Assembly (NCBI RefSeq): GCF_000023925.1
Contig: NC_013169.1
Location: 496,001-560,000 of the forward strand
From: Kytococcus sedentarius DSM 20547
GTDB taxonomy: Bacteria; Actinomycetota; Actinomycetes; Actinomycetales; Dermatophilaceae
Reading direction: 5' to 3'
Length of the DNA: 64,000 nt
Under the pieces are notes generated by a model that saw only the letters and a program-made list of their open reading frames with translations, did no database searches and had not been told where the DNA came from. Both the position numbers and the translations under genes were made by a program. Positions within the stretch are counted from its first letter, which is position 1; each line of letters begins with the position of its first letter. Below are positions 34,629-42,775 of the stretch, piece by piece.

Positions 34629-34675
34629 TTATAAAGCGAACCGGAACTCCACCACGTTCAGTAGCCGAATAACCT
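34629..34675 (-). repeat. Dispersed gene-end repeat A
   Basis: On the minus strand this segment reads VIRLLNVVEFRFAL-stop. It shares the DNA core GAACCGGA-CTCCACC with repeats B (36365) and C (37548). It lies between the cyclase and membrane-protein genes, in a 247-base gap that otherwise shows no gene. Confidence 0.65.
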
Positions 34676-34759
34676 CAGCTTGCGAACTCGGCAAAGCCGT
34701 CTCACCTGATAGGCCGGTCATCGCTCAAGCGTAACAGTAACGCCGGGGCAAAGCCATCG

Positions 34760-36088
34760 TCACAACCTGGGACCGTCGTTCCGATCCCAATCGACGGGAC
34801 CCAACGCGATGGCAGAGTCGGTCCACTCGTCGGACGCTCCTGGCCACGTCGTGGGCGGTTCCGCACCGGCATACCGATACTCTCCAAAGCGCCCGGTTGC
34901 ACCGATCCCGAGCACCCAGCCTGACGGCAAGCGACGCCACGCCCGCCACTTCTTCTTGTCGTTCGTCGTCTGAACGACAATGCCGTGCTGATCTGGTAAG
35001 CCCCACTTCGACACGGGGCTGATCACCATGTCGGTGAGGTCATCCCAAAACGTCTCTCCCCGCCGTTCGTACCGGAGAGCCTGGGCAGTATGGATGAACT
35101 GCAGAGCGCGTTTGGTGCCGTAGAACTCTCTACGGTCGAGTTGAGCCCCTGTTTCGTCAACCCCGGCCTGGCCTGAGAAGGTCTCCAGGTCGGAAAGCCG
35201 ATCAGCTTCGAGTTGCTCGCGTCGGGTCACGTCGTGTCGGAAGTCGCGCATCTCTGACAGCGCTCCCCTAAATGTTGTTGCCCGCGCCACGTCATTGTAG
35301 CGGCCGGTCAGTTCCTTCGCCCAGCGCACAGATCCGTGTAGCCCTGCGTAGACTCCTAAGCGTGCACGTACTGGCAACTCTTCGTTTGTCCACAGGAGCC
35401 GCTTCAAGATCACTTCAGTCGCGGCGTAGAACGCCACTGCGTAGAGGTAAGGGAACATCGCGAACGGGAGCCACACTGAGAGCGCCAACGGAGCCAGTAG
35501 GTCTGGCCAGACGAGCTCGTCCCACTTGTTCAAGGTCTGGGCGGTGGTCCATGCGAGCAGGCCCAGTCCGATCAACACGAGCGGGATAGAGAAACACCCG
35601 AGTACTCGCTGCCCCTTCTCGTCATGCTGAGCAAAGGCCGTCATCGCCGCCAGGAGAAAGATGACCGGTTGCGCGATCAGCTCGCCCCACAGTGGCAACG
35701 ATTCCAGGTTCAGGTAGAACAGGAACAGCGTGGACAGCGTGAGGGTCTCGCGACGGACATGGTCGAGGATCTCAACGCCGGACTTCGCTCCTATGGACTT
35801 GAAGAGGAGCGGGAAGCCAACACCAACCACGATGACGACGGTGTCCTTCAGTAGCTTCATCTGCCAGATGCCGAGGAGCCACGCGAGCACGACCCATAGT
35901 GCGACCCAAACGATTAAGAGCCCAAAGACGCGGAGCACCGCCCATTTGAAGAGAGAGCTCGCAAAAGTTCTGAGAGCAGGGAGAGCGACGCCGCGCCATT
36001 TAGGCAGCACCATTGCGAGCACGACCAGCGACGCGATCAAGATCACGGACGCAAGTTCACGATTATTCAGCATGTTTGCCCAAGCCAC
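34760..36088 (-). CDS. Polytopic membrane protein, candidate cyclic-nucleotide effector
   Basis: The 442-residue protein has about seven hydrophobic segments in residues 10-226 (for example LASVILIASLVVLAMVL, FGLLIVWVALWVVLAWLLGI, VFLLAAMTAF region, VLGCFSIPLVLIGLGLLAWTTA) and a ~215-residue soluble C-terminal domain rich in charged helices (REQLEADRLSDLETF) and ending with tryptophan-rich strands. The GTG at 36088 or the ATG at 36073 starts it. It lies directly upstream of the Pycsar-type cyclase on the same strand, where Pycsar effectors usually sit. No known nucleotide-binding or Pycsar_TM motif is recognised, so the effector role is inferred from context. Confidence 0.55.
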   Translation of the reverse strand: MAWANMLNNRELASVILIASLVVLAMVLPKWRGVALPALRTFASSLFKWAVLRVFGLLIVWVALWVVLAWLLGIWQMKLLKDTVVIVVGVGFPLLFKSIGAKSGVEILDHVRRETLTLSTLFLFYLNLESLPLWGELIAQPVIFLLAAMTAFAQHDEKGQRVLGCFSIPLVLIGLGLLAWTTAQTLNKWDELVWPDLLAPLALSVWLPFAMFPYLYAVAFYAATEVILKRLLWTNEELPVRARLGVYAGLHGSVRWAKELTGRYNDVARATTFRGALSEMRDFRHDVTRREQLEADRLSDLETFSGQAGVDETGAQLDRREFYGTKRALQFIHTAQALRYERRGETFWDDLTDMVISPVSKWGLPDQHGIVVQTTNDKKKWRAWRRLPSGWVLGIGATGRFGEYRYAGAEPPTTWPGASDEWTDSAIALGPVDWDRNDGPRL

Positions 36089-36623
36089 TTGTCAATACTG
36101 GATTCGCTCAACCGTATCTAGGCACACCGGCACCAGTCCGATCTCCTAACGGGCACGCGGGACCGCTGAGGACTTAGGTGACTCCGCAACCTGCCCAGCG
36201 GTCGGGTTCGCGGTGGCAGCGCGTTGCCCTGGCGCGAATGCAAGGAACCCAATCCTACCTTAGGCGTGTCCTACAGAATTTCCCCATCGTGCGGTCGCAC
36301 TAGTGCGCACTGAAGAACTAGCGAAGGCCACCGCTAGCAGAAGTTAGAGCGCAAACGCGCCGAATCAAACGTTGAACCGGATCTCCACCGCATTCCGTAG
36401 CCGAATCACCTTTGGAGAGCTATGTCCATAGGTCGGTGCTCGCTCACCGTCCCTCCGGCGCTCCCATGTGGGAGATCGGGACGATCACAAGCTCTCGAAC
36501 GACTGCGAGCACCAGAGCTGTCACTACGGTCGCGGGAGTGCTGGAGCTCGTCCGAGTTCCGAGGTCGGTAACGTTGCCACGTCGCGCTGGGGCCACGAGA
36601 CGGGCGTTGCCGCAACGACTGGT
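36089..36623. other. Non-coding gap with repeat B and a palindrome
   Basis: These 535 bases separate the divergent membrane-protein and RCC1-like genes. GC is lower than in core DNA. It holds the perfect 12-base palindrome CGCACTAGTGCG at 36296 and gene-end repeat B at 36365. The short open frames inside are unconvincing. Promoters for both genes presumably lie here, but none is clear. Confidence 0.5.
36365..36411 (-). repeat. Dispersed gene-end repeat B
   Basis: On the minus strand this reads VIRLRNAVEIRFNV-stop. Across the core it differs from repeat A by about five bases in 38. It sits between the membrane-protein module and the RCC1 module. Confidence 0.7.
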
Positions 36624-37517
36624 ATGACGGCCTACGATCAGGTGGCGACGAGAACCGCGGAGGAGGTCCACGTGCGCACCGTACTCGCGGTCGGGAACCG
36701 GCACTCAGTGCTGCGACGCGAGGACGGGACCGTGATTGCCACTGGCAACAATCAAGCCGGCGAGTGTGACGTCCTACCCTGGTCCGACGTCATCGCCGTA
36801 GCCGCTGGCAGCGTCCACACGGCCCGCAATACCGGCAAGTCTCACACAATGGGGCTCCGAGCCGATGGGACTGCACTTGCTACCGGCTGGAGCGACGCCG
36901 GGCAGACCGCCGTCACGCAGTGGCGCGAGATCACGGCAATAGCCGCCGGCTGGAGGACCACCGTGGGGCTACGTGCCGACGGATCGGTCGTCGCCACCGG
37001 TCGCACCGCGGAAGGACAGTGTGACGTGCAGTTGTGGAGCGGGATCGTCGCGATCGCGTGCGGCGACTGGCACACAGTCGCAGTTCGACGCGACGGCACA
37101 GCCCTCGCAACTGGCAACAATCAGCGAGGGCAGACCGACGTCGCCCGGTGGACACACGTGTCCGGGGTCTCTGCCGGCTACCTGCACACCGTCGGCTTAC
37201 ACGAAGACGGCACCGTCGTCGCCGTCGGCGACGACAGCAGAGGCCAGTGCGAGGTGTCATCGTGGAGAAGCATCACCTCAGTGGCGGCCGGCTCCGTCCA
37301 TACGCTCGCGCTGAGCCAGACCGGAAGGGTCTTCGGAACGGGCGACAACCAGTTCGGCCAGTGCGATGTCCAGTCATGGACCGGCATCACAGCGATCGCA
37401 GCCGGAGCGAGACACTCGCTTGGGCTGCGCGCCGACGGAACAGTCGTGGCTGCGGGCGACCACACCGAGCAGCAATGCAATGTCAACGCCTGGGCCACTC
37501 GACCACAGATGAACTGA
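36624..37517 (+). CDS. RCC1-like repeat (beta-propeller) protein
   Basis: The 297-residue protein is made of about six to seven RCC1-like repeats of ~36-40 residues with the consensus GLRADGTVVATG-N--GQCDV--W--I-AIAAG--HT. This predicts a beta-propeller without signal peptide or membrane helix. The ATG at 36624 precedes the first repeat by about 20 residues. Partner and function are unknown. It is divergent from the membrane-protein gene and bounded by gene-end repeats B and C, so it may have arrived as a separate module. Confidence 0.75.
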   Translation: MTAYDQVATRTAEEVHVRTVLAVGNRHSVLRREDGTVIATGNNQAGECDVLPWSDVIAVAAGSVHTARNTGKSHTMGLRADGTALATGWSDAGQTAVTQWREITAIAAGWRTTVGLRADGSVVATGRTAEGQCDVQLWSGIVAIACGDWHTVAVRRDGTALATGNNQRGQTDVARWTHVSGVSAGYLHTVGLHEDGTVVAVGDDSRGQCEVSSWRSITSVAAGSVHTLALSQTGRVFGTGDNQFGQCDVQSWTGITAIAAGARHSLGLRADGTVVAAGDHTEQQCNVNAWATRPQMN

Positions 37518-37547
37518 AGTCCAGCATGCCCGGTAATCGACCGTCGA

Positions 37548-37586
37548 TCACACGTTGAACCTAAACTCCACCGCGTTCCGGTACGT
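37548..37586 (-). repeat. Dispersed gene-end repeat C
   Basis: On the minus strand this reads TYRNAVEFRFNV-stop, preceded in frame by SEPDGC after a stop. It is the third copy of the gene-end repeat and lies between the RCC1 gene and the SDR operon at the right edge of the defence-like modules. Confidence 0.7.
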
Positions 37587-37665
37587 ACAGCCATCTGGTT
37601 CCGATCAGGGATCAAGGTCACTGAGACCGCTCACTTGCAGCCGAGGGATTGTGGGCGCATGCTCT

Positions 37666-38490
37666 TCACCAGTCGATGCTGAGCATGGCCGCGCTTCGCC
37701 GCCAGTGCTCAACCGCGATACCGGCGTCGTAGGCCTGCCTGTTCGTGCGGCCGATCCGGCCCGGTGCACCGTAGTACTCCCCCGATGTCCACGCCCGGCC
37801 CGGTTGACCCTCGATGAAGTGCCGCAGGCGTGCTCCTCCCTGCTCTGGGGAGATCAGGAACGCCCTGAGCGCGCCGTGGTAGACGCGTTGGAAGTAGCTG
37901 TCTGTGTCCGAGGCGAAGTTCGTCGCGACATTGCCAGGATGGAATGCGACTGAGGAGAGGCCCCGGCCGTGGAAGCGCTCGTGCAGCTCCTTGGTGAACA
38001 GGATGTTGGCGAGCTTGGCGTCGCCATAGGCCTTGTTCGGTGAGAACCCCTCCCAGTTGTTCAGGTCCTCGAGGTCGATGTGGCCGAACAGTCTCGCGCC
38101 GATGCTGGAGGTGTTGACAACGGCCGCGCGGCTGTCGAGCAACTTGTCGATCAGCAGGTGCGTGAGCAGATACGGGGCGAGGTGGTTGATCTGGAAGGTC
38201 TTCTCGAAGCCGTCCTGGGTGACTGTCGGTCCGGAGAACATGCCGCCCGCGTTGTTCGCCAGCACGTCGATCCGCTCGCAGACCTCGTTCAGCTCGCCGG
38301 CGAGGCGGCGTACGTCGTCGAGCCTGGCGAAGTCGGCGACATAGTGCTCGGCACCGGTGGCGGCGGCGACCGCGCTGGTCTTCTCCGGCGAACGCCCTAC
38401 GAGGATCAGCCGTGCGCCGGTCTCCGCGAGCTGTCGGCTGGCTGCCGCGCCGATGCCGTCACTGGCTCCGGTGATGACGATCGTTCTCAT
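37666..38490 (-). CDS. SDR-family oxidoreductase
   Basis: The 274-residue protein is a short-chain dehydrogenase of the retinol-dehydrogenase-like type: TGASDGIG, NNAGG, then NTSSIGAR and YGDAKLAN carry the cofactor and catalytic Ser/Tyr/Lys. The R in position after the glycine motif (VGRSPEK) favours NADP(H). Its ATG overlaps the stop of the second SDR gene (ATGA), and the TetR gene upstream is coupled in turn. The substrate is unknown. Confidence 0.87.
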   Translation of the reverse strand: MRTIVITGASDGIGAAASRQLAETGARLILVGRSPEKTSAVAAATGAEHYVADFARLDDVRRLAGELNEVCERIDVLANNAGGMFSGPTVTQDGFEKTFQINHLAPYLLTHLLIDKLLDSRAAVVNTSSIGARLFGHIDLEDLNNWEGFSPNKAYGDAKLANILFTKELHERFHGRGLSSVAFHPGNVATNFASDTDSYFQRVYHGALRAFLISPEQGGARLRHFIEGQPGRAWTSGEYYGAPGRIGRTNRQAYDAGIAVEHWRRSAAMLSIDW

Positions 38491-39449
38491 CGGTTCTCCC
38501 TTCCTGGGTTCGGGTCAGCATCGGAGGGGAGGAACCGGGCTGTGAGCGCTTCGACCGCCTCCCAGGCTTCACGCTCGCGCTGCCGGTCATAGGACGCCGG
38601 CGATGATGCAGCCACTCGGTCACGGTCGATGTACGCGCCGGTCGGGGCCGAGACGGTGCCGAGTACCGCGTCTGCCAGGAACCGCCCTGCCAGGCTGGGG
38701 GAGGTCGCCAGCGGAGTGAGCGTCAGCAGGGGCATGACCCGTCGCATGGCGAACCGGGAGATGGCATCGGCATCGCGTGCGAGGTCGGTGCCGGGCACGA
38801 AGCCCGGGTTGAACGAGGTGATCGTCAAGCCGGTCGGGAGTCGGCGCGCGTATTCGTGCACGAGGTAGATGGCGGCGAGCTTGCTGGTCGAGTAGGCGGC
38901 CCGCCCCGCTGTGCTGCCGCTCGGGTCGGGGAACGCGGCGACCCGAGCCAGCGTCTCGACCGGGTGCCACAGCGGGCCCGGCACCATGCCGAGGTTGTGC
39001 CTCAGGTCGCCGAAGTGCGTGTCGCTGACCGTCACGACGACCCGCGCGCTGGGAGGCAGGTGCCCCTGGAGCCTCCGCAGCAGGACGTGGTTGGCCAGGA
39101 CGTTGACCGCGAAGGTCGCCTCGAAGCCGTCCACGGTCTCGGTCAGTGCGTTCGTCAGCTGCACCCCGGCGTTGCAGACCAGCGCTCCGATCGGTGGCAG
39201 GCGGCCGGGATGCACCAGCTCCACCACCTCGTCAGCCGCCTCACTCACGCTGCGCAGAGAGGACAGGTCGGCGCGGATGACAGTCACCGACCCGCCGGCT
39301 GCTCGCAACTCGTCGACCAATGCCTGCGGGACGGTACGGCTCAGCAGCACCAGATGCGCCTGCGGGCGACCGGCGAGCAGGCGGCGCGCCGCCGTGCGGC
39401 CGATCCCGCGGCTCGCTCCGGTCATCACCACGGTCTGCTCCATCGTCAT
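38487..39449 (-). CDS. SDR-family oxidoreductase (atypical active site)
   Basis: The 320-residue protein begins MTMEQTVVMTGASRGIGRTAARRL and has CNAGVQ. The active-site YSTSKLA follows a serine replaced by TVSDTHF, giving a Ser in TVSD and a Tyr/Lys pair. A long insertion around residues 150-180 (HNLGMVPGPLWHPVE) is typical of protochlorophyllide-reductase-like SDRs. It is coupled on both sides by ATGA overlaps with the TetR gene and the other SDR. Confidence 0.83.
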   Translation of the reverse strand: MTMEQTVVMTGASRGIGRTAARRLLAGRPQAHLVLLSRTVPQALVDELRAAGGSVTVIRADLSSLRSVSEAADEVVELVHPGRLPPIGALVCNAGVQLTNALTETVDGFEATFAVNVLANHVLLRRLQGHLPPSARVVVTVSDTHFGDLRHNLGMVPGPLWHPVETLARVAAFPDPSGSTAGRAAYSTSKLAAIYLVHEYARRLPTGLTITSFNPGFVPGTDLARDADAISRFAMRRVMPLLTLTPLATSPSLAGRFLADAVLGTVSAPTGAYIDRDRVAASSPASYDRQREREAWEAVEALTARFLPSDADPNPGRENR

Positions 39450-40084
39450 CGCCTCCGGGCCCTTCCGCCGGGACCCGGTTGGGCGGTGTCACCGGCGATG
39501 GCCTGGATCAGGAGTGTCACGTCGCTGCCCGGCAGAAGGTCGTCGTGTCCTGCGCCTTCCGCGAAAGCGACGCGGGCCAAGACCGTCCCCACGACCAGGT
39601 GCGCCGCGGATGCGGCATCGGCTCCCACGGCCTCGCCCCGTGCGGCAGCACGGTCGAAGATCGCCTCCAGGTGCTCCCGCGTCGGTTCGAGGATGCTGGT
39701 GCGCACGATCGCGGCGAGTTCTCGGTCATGCGCCGACTCGCCGACGAGCGCGACGAGTGTCGCGCCGATCCTGCCGGAGAGCACAGCACGCTTATGGGCC
39801 AGCAGCGCGCGCAGGTCTCCCTCCACTGTGCCGGTGTCGACGTCGTCCGCCTCGGCCTCGCCGATCTGACCAGCCGCGGCCAGCAGGAGCTCCCGCTTGG
39901 AGGGCCATCGGCGGTACAGCGTCGCTGTGGACACCCCGGCCCGCTTCGCGACCGCAGCGGTGGTCAGCCGGGCGTAGCCCTCGTCCGCGAGCAGAGACAG
40001 CACCGCCTCCATGATCGCCGGCGTCAGTTCAGCATTGACAGGGCGACCTGACGATCCTCCGAGTCCACCTGAGCCCTCTGTCAT
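39446..40084 (-). CDS. TetR-family repressor of SDR operon
   Basis: The 212-residue protein has a TetR HTH (LTTAAVAKRAGVSTATLYRRWPSKRELLLAAAG) and the TetR_C_11-like helical C-terminal domain. It is the first gene of the three-gene operon, all with four-base overlaps. The ATG at 40084 is preceded by an AT-rich palindromic region. It probably represses its own operon until an SDR substrate is present. Confidence 0.87.
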   Translation of the reverse strand: MTEGSGGLGGSSGRPVNAELTPAIMEAVLSLLADEGYARLTTAAVAKRAGVSTATLYRRWPSKRELLLAAAGQIGEAEADDVDTGTVEGDLRALLAHKRAVLSGRIGATLVALVGESAHDRELAAIVRTSILEPTREHLEAIFDRAAARGEAVGADAASAAHLVVGTVLARVAFAEGAGHDDLLPGSDVTLLIQAIAGDTAQPGPGGRARRR

Positions 40085-40108
40085 GACGATGCCCCGTCCT
40101 TTCGATAC

Positions 40109-40124
40109 GAAATGGTTTCCTTTC
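40109..40124. promoter_or_regulatory. Putative operator of TetR-SDR operon
   Basis: The sequence GAAATGGTTTCCTTTC has GAAA/TTTC ends and an imperfect dyad and lies 25 bases upstream of the TetR start, in the only AT-rich stretch there. The symmetry is partial, so this is a weak call. Confidence 0.4.
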
Positions 40125-40200
40125 ATAAGGTACCCGCACTCGCCCGCCAACACAACCGAGCCCCGTGGATATTCGGTCCGCGATCCGCACGAAGGACGAC

Positions 40201-40584
40201 CAGGTCCAGTAGCCCGGGGGCTGCGGCGTCCCGATAAGCGGTGATCCAGCGTTGGATCGTCCGGACGGACACTCCCTCGGCATCTGCAGCAGCAGTCACC
40301 GCGGCCCTCGATTCCGAGCGGAGGATCTCCTCCACGACTCGAGCACGGTGGAGAGCCTTGCTCTGATCTGCCTTCCCGGCCGCGCTCCAAGACTCAGTGT
40401 CTTCCAGCGGGCGCTCGGTCGCGTCACCCCCCAGCGGTACGGCGGAGCGCAGGCGTTCCAGTGCAACTCGATGAAAGGTCGAGCCATGGCGAATCAGCGC
40501 TGACGCCCCACTGAGTTCCTCAACGAGCCATGGTTGGCCGTCCAGCCAGACGCGCTCACCGACGCGGACCTCGAAAAGGCTCAT
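40201..40584 (-). pseudogene. TnsB/Mu-type transposase, 5' fragment
   Basis: From the ATG at 40584 about 128 codons remain. They begin MSLFEVRVGERVWLDGQPW (SH3-like N-terminal domain) and include an HTH (AAVTAAADAEGVSVRTIQRWITAYRDAAAPGLLDL) typical of transposases with a Mu-type catalytic core. The catalytic core is deleted beyond about 40200, where unrelated sequence takes over. Its ATG overlaps the TGA of the TnsA-like remnant. Confidence 0.65.
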
Positions 40585-40649
40585 GCGGGCTGATCCCCCT
40601 CGAAGTGCTGCCAGTTGAGTGCTACCTCTTCGAAGCTTGCGCCGGTCGG
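40585..40649 (-). pseudogene. TnsA-like endonuclease, 3' fragment
   Basis: The last ~22 codons read PTGASFEEVALNWQHFEGDQPA-stop and overlap the TnsB-like ATG (ATGA). This is the C-terminal tail expected of a TnsA-like subunit in heteromeric transposases. The rest lies at 42068-42252, on the other side of the IS256-family element, with the middle lost. Confidence 0.5.
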
Positions 40650-42067
40650 TCAAGTCCCGGGTAGTGGTGTAGCGGTGTCCTTCGGGTCGTGGGGTGGTTT
40701 GTCAGGCGGTGAGGGCGGGTAGCTCGGTGGTCGTGGTGGTGTCCTCCTGGGGGGTGGGGATGAGGTGCATGCGGCAGCGGGCCAGGAGGTCCAGGCCCAG
40801 GTAGCGGCGGCCTTCGGCCCATTCGTCGGTTTGCTCGGCCAGGACGGCCCCGACGAGACGGACCACGGCCTGGCGGGTGGGGAAGATCCCGACACTGTCG
40901 GTGCGGCGGCGGATCTCACGGTTGAGGCGTTCGGCGGGGTTGTTCGACCAGATCTGGGACCACACGTCCTTCGGGAAATTGGTGAACGCGAGGATGTCGG
41001 CCTCAGCGGCGTCCAGGTGGGCGTGGACCTCGGGAAGCTTGGTCTGGACGTAGTCCAGGAGCCGGTCGAACTGGGCGTCCACCGCGGGGGCGTCGGGCTG
41101 GTCGTACACGCTGTGCAGCATGGCCTTGACTGCTGGCCACATGCTCTTGGGAGTGACCGACATGAGGTTGGCTGCGTAGTGCGTGCGGCAGCGTTGCCAG
41201 GTCGCGCCGGGCAGGTTGGCCCGCAGCGCTTCGACCAGACCGGTGTGGGCGTCAGAGGTCACGAGCTGCACACCGGTCAGGCCGCGGGCGACGAGGTCGG
41301 CGAAGAACTCGTTCCATGCCGCCCCGGTCTCTCCGGTTGCTACGCGCAGGCCCAGGACTTCGCGGTGGCCATCGTTGTTCACCCCGGTGGCGATCAACGC
41401 GACGGTGTTGATGACCCTGCCGCCTTCACGGACCTTCATGGTCAGGGCGTCGGCCGCGATGAAGGTCCACGGCCCGGCGGTGTCCAGGGGCCGGTGCCGG
41501 AACTCCTCGACGTGCTCGTCGAGTTCGGCGGCCATCCGCGAGACCTGGGACTTCGACAGGCCGTCGATACCGAGGGTCTTGACCAGCTTGTCCATGCGGC
41601 GGGTGGACACCCCGGCCAGATAGCAGTCGGCCACGACGGTGATCAGCGCGGTTTCGGCCCGCTTGCGGCGTTCCAACAGCCACTCGGGGAAGTAGGTCCC
41701 GGTGCGGAGCTTGGGAACGGCCACGTCGATCGTGCCCACGCGGGTGTCCAGGTCGCGGTGACGGTACCCGTTGCGCTGGGCGGTACGGGTCGTGCTGGGG
41801 CGGCCGTACTCGGCGCCGACCACCGCGTCGGCGTCTGCGGACAGCAGGGCGTTGATGGTCTGCTGCAGCAAGTGGCGCATCAGGTCCGGCGAGGCTTCGG
41901 CCAGGGCTTCGCTCAGCAGGCCGGCAGGGTCCACAATGTGAGGTGCGGTCATCGTGATGACTCCGTTCGAGGATTCTGTGGAAGGTTGACTCGAAGGATC
42001 ACACGGTGACCGCACCCATGTCCGGGCACATCGTGGCCACCGCGCTACACCACTATGCGGGACTCAA
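40650..42067 (-). mobile_element. IS256-family insertion sequence
   Basis: The ends carry inverted repeats around AGTCCCGNNTAGTGGTGTAGCG (both read inwards; the left has GG and the right CA in the middle), with boundaries uncertain by a few bases. It carries one transposase gene. The flanks do not match, and the TnsA-like host gene has lost its middle, so a deletion accompanied or followed insertion. Confidence 0.82.
40702..41952 (-). CDS. IS256-family transposase
   Basis: The 416-residue mutator-type transposase has the DDE residues in the expected contexts: FIAADALTMKV, LVTSDAHTGLVEAL and AERLNREIRRRTDSVGIFP. The conserved RCRTHYAANL segment is present. The ATG at 41952 begins MTAPHIVD; the frame is open further upstream but only into the IS end. 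The frame is intact, so the enzyme could be active. Confidence 0.92.
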   Translation of the reverse strand: MTAPHIVDPAGLLSEALAEASPDLMRHLLQQTINALLSADADAVVGAEYGRPSTTRTAQRNGYRHRDLDTRVGTIDVAVPKLRTGTYFPEWLLERRKRAETALITVVADCYLAGVSTRRMDKLVKTLGIDGLSKSQVSRMAAELDEHVEEFRHRPLDTAGPWTFIAADALTMKVREGGRVINTVALIATGVNNDGHREVLGLRVATGETGAAWNEFFADLVARGLTGVQLVTSDAHTGLVEALRANLPGATWQRCRTHYAANLMSVTPKSMWPAVKAMLHSVYDQPDAPAVDAQFDRLLDYVQTKLPEVHAHLDAAEADILAFTNFPKDVWSQIWSNNPAERLNREIRRRTDSVGIFPTRQAVVRLVGAVLAEQTDEWAEGRRYLGLDLLARCRMHLIPTPQEDTTTTTELPALTA

Positions 42068-42252
42068 CTCCGATCGAGCTCCAGCCAGCTCTCGTACGGC
42101 ACGTGATCCCCGGTCGTCGCGGACCAGAAGAGCCCGGGCCGATGCTTCTGTCCGCGGTGGGACCGGATACGTCGCACGGGCTTCGCTAGTGCCACCACAA
42201 GGTCGTCCACCGAGCCCATCTGCTCGGTGACGTGCATGCCGGCCGAGGTCAC
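42068..42252 (-). pseudogene. TnsA-like endonuclease, 5' fragment
   Basis: The segment reads MTSAGMHVTEQMGSVDDL, then AKPVRRIRSHRGQKHRPGLFWSATTGDHVPYESWLELDR. The RGQ-H-PG-WWSATT-like pattern followed by ESWLE is the N-terminal nuclease region of TnsA-like subunits. It breaks at the IS256-family element after LDR. GTG at 42252 is the first plausible start. Confidence 0.62.
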
Positions 42253-42310
42253 GTATGAGGCCTCGACGTGGACGCTGGTGTCCTCTGCCTCAGAACCAGC
42301 ATCCTCGCCG

Positions 42311-42381
42311 CGACATCTCTAGTGAGACAGCGACACACCTACGACATCCTTAGTGAGACAACGACATCTTTAATGAGAACC
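42311..42381. repeat. Three direct repeats, putative TnsAB-type transposon end
   Basis: Units CGACATCTCTAGTGAGACAG (42311), CGACATCCTTAGTGAGACAA (42342) and CGACATCTTTAATGAGAACC (42362) share most bases and the same direction. Multiple repeats of about 20 bases at one end are the usual transposase-binding array of Tn7/Tn552-like elements. They lie 60 bases upstream of the TnsA-like remnant, as expected for the right end. Confidence 0.65.
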
Positions 42382-42775
42382 GACAACCACGGCGGGCGCG
42401 CCGCCCTTACCTCCGCTTGACACGGGGGTGTAGGCTGGCGAGCATCGACGTAGGAGACGCACAGACAGCCTAACTCCCCTTGTCGCTCCGGCCGGGTAAG
42501 AGATTCCGTGTAGGTTCCGGCACAAGTTGGCCAGTTCCGGGTTTCTTGGCCAGTGCGTGTCAGATTTCGGGCGCATCTGTCAGACGGGCACGATGGACCT
42601 GTGGGCGGACGCGACGTGTTCCTCCGGTACTGCACCGTCGCCGGCGACAAGGTCGCGACGACGTGGGAGCAGTCACGTGCCCATCTGATCATCGACGGGG
42701 AGGCCGATGAATCCAGCGCCGCCGATCGTCTGTACCTGCGACCCGGAACTTCCGAAACGAGAGACGAGGACCGCC
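42382..42775. other. Gap between transposon remnant and SnoaL operon
   Basis: These 394 bases hold no convincing gene. A plus-strand frame of about 80 codons (VFLRYCTVAGDKVATTWEQSRAHLIIDG) has plausible codon use but no recognised domain and may be a remnant. The nonamer TTGGCCAGT occurs twice (42527 and 42545), reminiscent of an IS end. The promoter of the SnoaL-sigma operon should lie in the last 100 bases, but none is obvious. Confidence 0.4.
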
